This document shows, in pieces, positions 6,260 through 10,933 of a DNA stretch of 10,933 nt. The notes beneath the pieces are model-generated. The model ran no database searches. It was given only the letters and a program-made list of their open reading frames with translations, and was not told where the DNA came from. The first letter of the stretch is position 1, and the number at the start of each line of letters is the position of its first letter. The position numbers and the translations under genes are program-made. Location of the stretch: NCBI GenBank assembly GCA_964449565.1, contig CAYUZB010000119.1, positions 1 through 10,933 of the forward strand. The letters run 5' to 3'. The stretch comes from Granulosicoccus sp964449565. Lineage in GTDB: Bacteria; Pseudomonadota; Gammaproteobacteria; Granulosicoccales; Granulosicoccaceae.

Positions 6260-7516
6260 TCAGCGCGGAGCGTCGGCACCCAGACCCTGATACTTCTCAG
6301 GCGCATTGTCCACCAGGCGCAAATCCGCGACCGATGGGTCGACAAAATAACTGAGCGTATCTATCGTCTCGTTGTTTCGTATGGTAACAACACTACTGTC
6401 GCGGTCACTGATCGCGGCATCAAGTATGTTTCGCGTGATCCAGGCACCATCACTTTTGAATCGCAATTCAATGGCGTTTTTTGAATTACCGCGTGTCACA
6501 ACCGAGTTGTTCTCGATCATGGTGTCAGGCGAACTCCAGAGCAGAATCTGCGCATCAGCTGTCTCTCGACGTTTGTTTGAGAACAGACCAGCATCCAGTG
6601 CAATCATGTTGTATTTGATACTGCCTCCACGATGATCTTCCTCTCGATTTTCAAGTCCGAATGCAATGGCGCGATCGACGTTATGAAAACGGTTGTTCTC
6701 GACAATCGTATTCGATGCACCGTTCCAGGCAAGTATTGCCGGGTTCCAGAGATGATCAGAATCATCCGGCACATGGATGTCCCTGAAGGTGTTGTTCGCG
6801 ATAACCCAACCATTACCGGCGTGGATATCAATGCCGTTCGTATAACCTGTCCCGCTACCATGGTCAGTTTTTGCCGGTCCATCGCTATAGCGAATCAAGG
6901 AATACTCTACGCGTCCCTTGTCAACGCCTTTGCCAAAGTCGAGGGGGTTTACCTTGACGAATTGTTCACCACTGTCAATCAGCGCCAGATTGTAGAGTTC
7001 CGGGGAGATGGCTTTCCCATCAAATGCAATAGCATGTCGATAAACATCTCGAATGCTCAAGTTTTGCACTTTGAGATTACGGGCGTTAGTCCAGATTCCA
7101 TGAGGAATCAGCTCACCCCCGGCGACATCGTCCATACCCTTGCCAACCAAGGCGACATCATCACAGCGTGTGCCTTTACCACGAATGGTTATATTGTCCA
7201 CCTCAACCGAAAGCGTTCGCTTTAAATCGTATCGGCCTGGCTCAAGCAAAAGAACGGTGTTGGCACGTAGGTCATTCATAGCTTCGTGCAAAGCCTCGAC
7301 GCTATCAATGTCCAGCACTCTGACTGCGGCGTTGTCACGCTTGATTTCGGGCAGCGGCGGGGCTGCGATGCAATTCTCACTGGGAGCCCGTGGCAGGGCC
7401 GCGGCTTGTACTTCAGGTGGCGGCTCGTCGGCATCAAGATTAAGTAGCGCGATGCCGACATACACAATTGCAGTCACGCTGAATATCACAGAAAGTACTG
7501 GCATGATTTTTTGCAT
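6260..7516 (-). CDS. Membrane-anchored right-handed parallel beta-helix (pectate-lyase-like) protein
   Basis: A 418-residue protein if started at ATG 7516. Residues ~5-26 form one hydrophobic helix (PVLSVIFSVTAIVYVGIALL), a signal anchor or uncleaved signal, followed by a Pro/Ala-rich spacer. From ~65 to ~395 it shows the coil repeats of pectate-lyase-superfamily beta-helices: NTVLLLEPGRYDL, NITIRGKGTR, LKVQNLSIRDVYRHAIAF, NGIDIHAGNGWVIANNTFRDI, SNTIVENNRFHNVDRAIAFGL, DTMIENNSVV. Two cysteines (near 49 and 118) could pair. It probably acts on or binds acidic polysaccharide in the periplasm, as lyase, epimerase or hydrolase; the sequence alone does not decide. A TTG at 7555 would add 13 residues. 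ATG 7516 is preferred because it gives a compact membrane anchor, though neither start has a clear Shine-Dalgarno sequence. It is first in a minus-strand pair with the VanZ fusion. Confidence 0.84.
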   Translation of the reverse strand: MQKIMPVLSVIFSVTAIVYVGIALLNLDADEPPPEVQAAALPRAPSENCIAAPPLPEIKRDNAAVRVLDIDSVEALHEAMNDLRANTVLLLEPGRYDLKRTLSVEVDNITIRGKGTRCDDVALVGKGMDDVAGGELIPHGIWTNARNLKVQNLSIRDVYRHAIAFDGKAISPELYNLALIDSGEQFVKVNPLDFGKGVDKGRVEYSLIRYSDGPAKTDHGSGTGYTNGIDIHAGNGWVIANNTFRDIHVPDDSDHLWNPAILAWNGASNTIVENNRFHNVDRAIAFGLENREEDHRGGSIKYNMIALDAGLFSNKRRETADAQILLWSSPDTMIENNSVVTRGNSKNAIELRFKSDGAWITRNILDAAISDRDSSVVTIRNNETIDTLSYFVDPSVADLRLVDNAPEKYQGLGADAPR

Positions 7517-7661
7517 GAGGTCTTTAAAATAGAGTGACCGGACTAGAGAATTCAATCCGTATTGCTGCGTACGGTTTCTCCCCTAATGATACAGATCGCC
7601 AATAAACGTTACTATTATTTTCCTCTGACAAGCTCACAAACCATGTCGAAAAATTCCCCGC
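7517..7661. promoter_or_regulatory. Divergent intergenic region of the carbohydrate locus
   Basis: About 145 bp separate two divergently read genes and must hold both promoters. On the plus strand, TATTAT at 7613-7618 is a plausible -10 without a good -35. On the minus strand, TTGAAT (7555-7550) and TATTTT, 18 bp apart, are a weak pair that would give almost no leader before ATG 7516. An imperfectly flanked 5-bp inverted repeat, CCGTA (7557-7561) and TACGG (7570-7574), is a minor operator candidate. All of these are low-specificity matches. Confidence 0.35.
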
Positions 7662-7669
7662 GTGTCTGA
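7643..7669 (+). other. Eight-codon leader ORF overlapping the GTG start of the lyase-like gene
   Basis: ATG at 7643 opens a short frame reading MSKNSPRV and stops at TGA 7667-7669, inside the first codons of the 868-residue gene. It lies one base out of frame with that gene. It contains A5 (7650-7654) and C4 (7656-7659) runs. Deleting one base in either run would fuse this ATG to the main ORF as MSKNS-RVSEPS or a close variant. It may be a translation-coupling leader, a chance ORF, or the true start hidden by an indel. Confidence 0.35.
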
Positions 7670-10268
7670 ACCGTCGCTCACACTCAAAAACCCGCGCAAT
7701 CGGCCGATCGACCAGCAAGCGATCAGTATTGGCGTGCCGTTTCCGATCTCTGTTTGCCAGAGTGTCAGCCAATTGTCTCTCGCGAGCGATGCGGGCGAGG
7801 TGCATTGCCACGAACTGGACGTACTAGAATACTGGCCCGATAAATCCGTCAAGTGGGTGTTGCTGAAGGCGGTCATTTCATTGCCCGCAAACACCGATAT
7901 GCGCTGCACGTTTGCCGCTCGATTGGGGACGGAGGGCGTTACTGTCGAATCGCGTTTGAGCGTCTCTGAGTCCAGTACTGTGATCGAAGTCACGAATGGA
8001 ATCTCACGGTTCTGCTTCGACGCCGAACATGGTTTTTTTCCAGCTGTCGCCCCGGACAGTGACAACACTGCCGTGCCTACCACCGCCGATCTTGTCTTGA
8101 CCGATGCGCACGGACAGCACTGTCGTTTCGAGCTCCAGGAACAGCGTATCGAGCAAGGAGCACGCGGCCAGATAGCCTGCATTACTCGGCTTGGGCATCT
8201 GACCCTGGCAGCGACTGAGCGCCGGATGCTGGTTGAGGTGAGCTACACCGTATACGCGAGTACTGGCCTGATGGAATGCGCGCTGACCGTGCATAACCCA
8301 TCGCGTGCGCTGCATCCGAACGGTTTCTGGGATCTGGGTGATCCAGGCTCCATCGTGTTTCGCGCACTGTCTGTCGAGATGAATGGCGAGTCACTCCACG
8401 CCCCTAAGTACAGTCTGGCTGACAACCATCCCTTCATAGTCGTTGATGGTGCTGCGATTGAGATAACCCAGGAGAGTAGCGGGGGACAACAGCGTAAGTC
8501 GAAGATTCATGTGCAAGCGGATGGCTCTTTGCCCGATCTGTCCAGGTGTTGTGTCGTCATGCAAGATCATAACGTCAATGCCGAAACCGAACGCGCCAAC
8601 CCGACGGTCAGGTTCGGCAACGAGGAAATTTCGACGACCATTGCGCTGGAGCATTTCTGGCAGAATTTTCCAAAATCCATGCGAGTCGAAGAAGGTAACT
8701 TCGGCTTGTCCTTGTACCCTGATATCTCGCCGACCCTTCATGAGTTGCAAGGGGGCGAGAAAAAAACCCATCGATTTTTCCTGCAGATTGCTCGTCCGGG
8801 TAATGCTCTGCAGTGGCTACATCAACCGGCGAGCATTACTATTGATCGCGACACTGTGCACAGTAGTGCCGTGTTTCCTTACACCTCAGCTAACCATACG
8901 GATGCCGAGTACGATGCCTTGCTGTCACTCGGCCTTGAGGGAGAACATAACTTTTTCGCCAAACGCGAACGGGTGGACGAGTATGGCTGGCGGAACTTCG
9001 GAGAGCTGTTTGCTGATCACGAAGTCTGGTTGTACGGCGCGCACGAGGATTTTCACTCGCATTACAACAATCAATATGATCCGCTGGCAGGCTTTGCCCG
9101 ACAATTCGCGCTGAGCGGTGATCAACGCTGGTACGAGCTGATGCACGATCTGGCTCGTCATGTACTCGACATCGATCTGTATCACACGGATGAGGATCGA
9201 GTTGAATACAACCGCGGTTATTTCTGGCACACCAATCATCACGTCAGTGCCAACACCTGCACCCATCGCACCTTTTCCTTGTCACACCAGTCGGACCTCG
9301 AATCGCATTCGAGCAGTGGCGGCCCTGGTGATCAGCATTGCTACACCACGGGCTTTCGTTATTACTATTGCCTGACCGGTGACCGCCGCGCACGTGAGGC
9401 CGTATTGTCGATAACCGAATGGGCTGACAAAACCATCAATGGCTCGGGCAATCTGATCGATGGTGCAATCCGTTTTCTACGTCGTGGTCTTCGCGATGGT
9501 GTGCAAGTCATGCAAGGACGTCAGGTGTTCCGCTATGCCTACACGCTGGATCGCGGGACTGGTAATTTCATACGCGCCCTACTTAACAGCTATCGGCTTA
9601 CGGGTACGCGCGAGTATCTGCAACGCGCCGAAGTGGTTATCGAAAACACGTTTTCGGCCACTGATGATCTTGGCGCAAGAAACTTCGACGATATAGAAGG
9701 CACTTGGTATTACACCGTGTTTTTGCAGGATGTCGCTGACTATTTGCAAGTCAAGCGACAGGAAGATGATCTTGACGAGCATTTCCTGCGAATACTACGT
9801 GGTTTCTTTCACTATGTTGACTGGATGCTGGAACACGAAAAGCCGTTTCTTGAGCAGGAGTCGAAACTTGAATTCGTCAACAATACCTGGGCCGCTCAGG
9901 ATATTCGCAAAGCGAATTTATTCTATGTTGCCTATTTATTCTCGACCGAAAACAGGGTGGCTTATTTGCAAAAAGCGCAGTTTTTTCGTGAATATGTCAT
10001 TGATACCTTGAACAAATCGGATACCCCTTGGTACACCCGCATTCAGGCCATTCTGCACCAGAACCAGGGACCGAATACATTGATGTATACCGAATCACCG
10101 CTTGACGCGAGGCTGCAAGCGATGGCCGCAGTGTCCATACCGGATGGCTACTATACTCGCCTAAGTTATTGTCGCGACTACGTTCGCGGCTTGTGCAAAC
10201 GACTCTTGGCATTTTCGCCAACAAAGGAAATCAACTGGGTGAAAAGCCGCAAGGGGAAACCCGTATGA
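7662..10268 (+). CDS. Exo-rhamnogalacturonan-lyase/YetA-like carbohydrate-active protein
   Basis: An 868-residue protein with three regions. Residues ~6-200 look like the RIFT-barrel domain of the PcRGLX/YetA family: SIGVPFP at 22-28 and YWPDKSVKWVLL at 57-68. Residues ~205-400 look like a central beta-sandwich. Residues ~410-850 form an alpha/alpha toroid with conserved-looking blocks EYGWRNFGELFADHE (440-454), HYNNQYDPLAGFARQF (467-482), YNRGYFWHTNHHVSANTCTH (516-535) and GGPGDQHCYTTGFRYYYCLTGD (553-574). Family members degrade rhamnogalacturonan-type or uronate-containing glycans (PL26 in the characterised fungal enzyme); the substrate here is unknown. No signal peptide is visible, so the protein may be cytoplasmic or start further upstream. 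The GTG start lacks a Shine-Dalgarno sequence and is the least certain part. The stop overlaps the next start as ATGA, with AAGGGG inside this gene serving the glycosyltransferase, so the two are translationally coupled. Confidence 0.8.
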   Translation: MSEPSLTLKNPRNRPIDQQAISIGVPFPISVCQSVSQLSLASDAGEVHCHELDVLEYWPDKSVKWVLLKAVISLPANTDMRCTFAARLGTEGVTVESRLSVSESSTVIEVTNGISRFCFDAEHGFFPAVAPDSDNTAVPTTADLVLTDAHGQHCRFELQEQRIEQGARGQIACITRLGHLTLAATERRMLVEVSYTVYASTGLMECALTVHNPSRALHPNGFWDLGDPGSIVFRALSVEMNGESLHAPKYSLADNHPFIVVDGAAIEITQESSGGQQRKSKIHVQADGSLPDLSRCCVVMQDHNVNAETERANPTVRFGNEEISTTIALEHFWQNFPKSMRVEEGNFGLSLYPDISPTLHELQGGEKKTHRFFLQIARPGNALQWLHQPASITIDRDTVHSSAVFPYTSANHTDAEYDALLSLGLEGEHNFFAKRERVDEYGWRNFGELFADHEVWLYGAHEDFHSHYNNQYDPLAGFARQFALSGDQRWYELMHDLARHVLDIDLYHTDEDRVEYNRGYFWHTNHHVSANTCTHRTFSLSHQSDLESHSSSGGPGDQHCYTTGFRYYYCLTGDRRAREAVLSITEWADKTINGSGNLIDGAIRFLRRGLRDGVQVMQGRQVFRYAYTLDRGTGNFIRALLNSYRLTGTREYLQRAEVVIENTFSATDDLGARNFDDIEGTWYYTVFLQDVADYLQVKRQEDDLDEHFLRILRGFFHYVDWMLEHEKPFLEQESKLEFVNNTWAAQDIRKANLFYVAYLFSTENRVAYLQKAQFFREYVIDTLNKSDTPWYTRIQAILHQNQGPNTLMYTESPLDARLQAMAAVSIPDGYYTRLSYCRDYVRGLCKRLLAFSPTKEINWVKSRKGKPV
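10251..10256 (+). promoter_or_regulatory. Ribosome binding site of the glycosyltransferase
   Basis: AAGGGG lies 8 bases before the ATG at 10265 and inside the 3' end of the preceding gene. Together with the ATGA stop/start overlap, it sets the glycosyltransferase start and indicates coupled translation. Confidence 0.7.
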
Positions 10269-10933
10269 GTCGTCCCTTGAATGTGTTGCAATTCATTTGC
10301 TCTACGGGCTATTACGGGGCGGAGCGCTGGGTTGTCGCCTTGGCAAACAATGCTGACCGTAACGTCGTCAATATTGAGCTGGCAGTGACGCAGGAACATG
10401 CGAATCACCAGCTTCAAGTTTCCGATGAATTCATAAACCTTGATTTGCCTTCACATGTTATCCCGATGACAGGGGCCTTTGATCTACGGCTGATCAAGCG
10501 CTTGAAAGCATTGATCAAGGAGCGCAACATCGATTTGATCCATACACATGGATACAAGTCAGACATCATCGGACTTCTTGTAGCGAAACTGGCGGGCATC
10601 AAGTGCGTCAGCACGCCACACGGCTTTGAGATGGGTGACGATCTGAAACTCAAGCTGTATATCGGTCTTTCGTGTCGATTGTTTCGCTACTTCGATGCGG
10701 TAGTTCCTTTGTCAGAACAGCTCGTTGAAGATGTACGCGGATTCAAAGTCAAGCCTGAAAAACTCAAATTGATCGAAAACGGCGTTGATTTGAAACCGAT
10801 TGATGCCCTGCGCGAGCAATTGGCGCAGTCCCCGATTAGCGATCGAGCTCCGGCCATCGGCTACATCGGGCAGCTGATCAAACGTAAGAATGTCACCGAT
10901 CTCATCACCGCGTTCGCCCGGCTCAAGCAAGAC
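10265..10933 (+). CDS. GT4-type glycosyltransferase, cut by the window end
   Basis: The frame is open for 223 codons to the right edge with no stop, so the C-terminal third or more is missing. The N-terminal Rossmann domain shows VLQFICSTGYYGAERWVVALA (family 4 loop with GAE at ~19-21), LIKERNIDLIHTHGYKSDIIGLLVAKLAG, the TPHGF strand, then VPLSEQLVEDV and LIENGVDLKPI, leading into the second domain at IGYIGQLIKRKNVTDLITAF. These match GT-B fold retaining transferases of the WcaL/RfaG/PimB type that act on lipid-linked or nascent surface glycans at the inner membrane face. The nucleotide-sugar-binding E-x7-E motif lies beyond the window. The donor and acceptor are unknown. It overlaps the lyase-like gene by 4 bp, which ties the two to one pathway. 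Confidence 0.92.
   Translation, partial: MSRPLNVLQFICSTGYYGAERWVVALANNADRNVVNIELAVTQEHANHQLQVSDEFINLDLPSHVIPMTGAFDLRLIKRLKALIKERNIDLIHTHGYKSDIIGLLVAKLAGIKCVSTPHGFEMGDDLKLKLYIGLSCRLFRYFDAVVPLSEQLVEDVRGFKVKPEKLKLIENGVDLKPIDALREQLAQSPISDRAPAIGYIGQLIKRKNVTDLITAFARLKQD

Noticed and set aside
6632..7225. Plus-strand open frame of 197 codons opposite the beta-helix gene
   Set aside because: The opposite strand encodes a clear beta-helix repeat protein over the whole interval. The plus-strand translation has no recognisable pattern and no good start.
7634..8182. Minus-strand open frame of 182 codons across the divergent region and the lyase-like gene
   Set aside because: It is antisense to the RIFT-barrel coding region and its product is low in recognisable features; treated as a shadow ORF.
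1..10933. CRISPR arrays, tRNA/rRNA genes, insertion sequences or integrase sites
   Set aside because: I saw no regularly spaced repeats, cloverleaf-like segments, transposase motifs or flanking direct repeats anywhere in the readable sequence.

Overview
The window looks like chromosomal DNA of a free-living Gammaproteobacterium. That placement is inferred from gene content: an ArsR-methyltransferase regulator next to metF, a proteobacterial-type RimO, and an H-NS-family protein ending in a WTGRGR-type DNA-binding motif. The species cannot be named from sequence alone. A run of exactly 100 Ns (4792-4891) shows this is a draft scaffold with a join of unknown true length. No tRNA, rRNA, CRISPR array, transposase or convincing intrinsic terminator was seen.

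Left part (1-4344, plus strand). After about 280 bases without a clear gene comes a 239-codon ORF. It encodes a protein whose N-terminal half resembles an HsdR-type PD-(D/E)XK nuclease fold with its catalytic residues replaced, followed by two probable membrane helices. Next is a two-gene methyl-cycle unit: an ArsR-type winged-helix regulator fused to a SAM-dependent methyltransferase domain (SahR type), 17 bp upstream of metF. A perfect 7-bp inverted repeat lies just before the regulator's start and is a good autoregulatory operator candidate. rimO follows on the same strand.

Middle (4345-5261). A small four-helix membrane protein of unknown role points towards rimO. Across the gap, an H-NS-like nucleoid protein points right. 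Both genes abut the gap, so their 5' regions are missing or incomplete.

Right part (5272-10933). This is a carbohydrate-related locus. On the minus strand, a membrane-anchored right-handed beta-helix (pectate-lyase-like) protein is followed immediately by a VanZ-type membrane protein with a C-terminal beta-sandwich, probably carbohydrate-binding, domain. Divergent from these, an 868-residue protein with the layout of the exo-rhamnogalacturonan-lyase/YetA family (RIFT barrel, beta-sandwich, alpha/alpha toroid) overlaps by 4 bp a GT4-type glycosyltransferase that runs off the window. A lyase-like enzyme without a visible signal peptide, coupled to a glycosyltransferase and facing a surface beta-helix protein and a VanZ fusion, suggests an exopolysaccharide assembly, tailoring or turnover cluster that continues to the right. 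The polymer cannot be named from this sequence.
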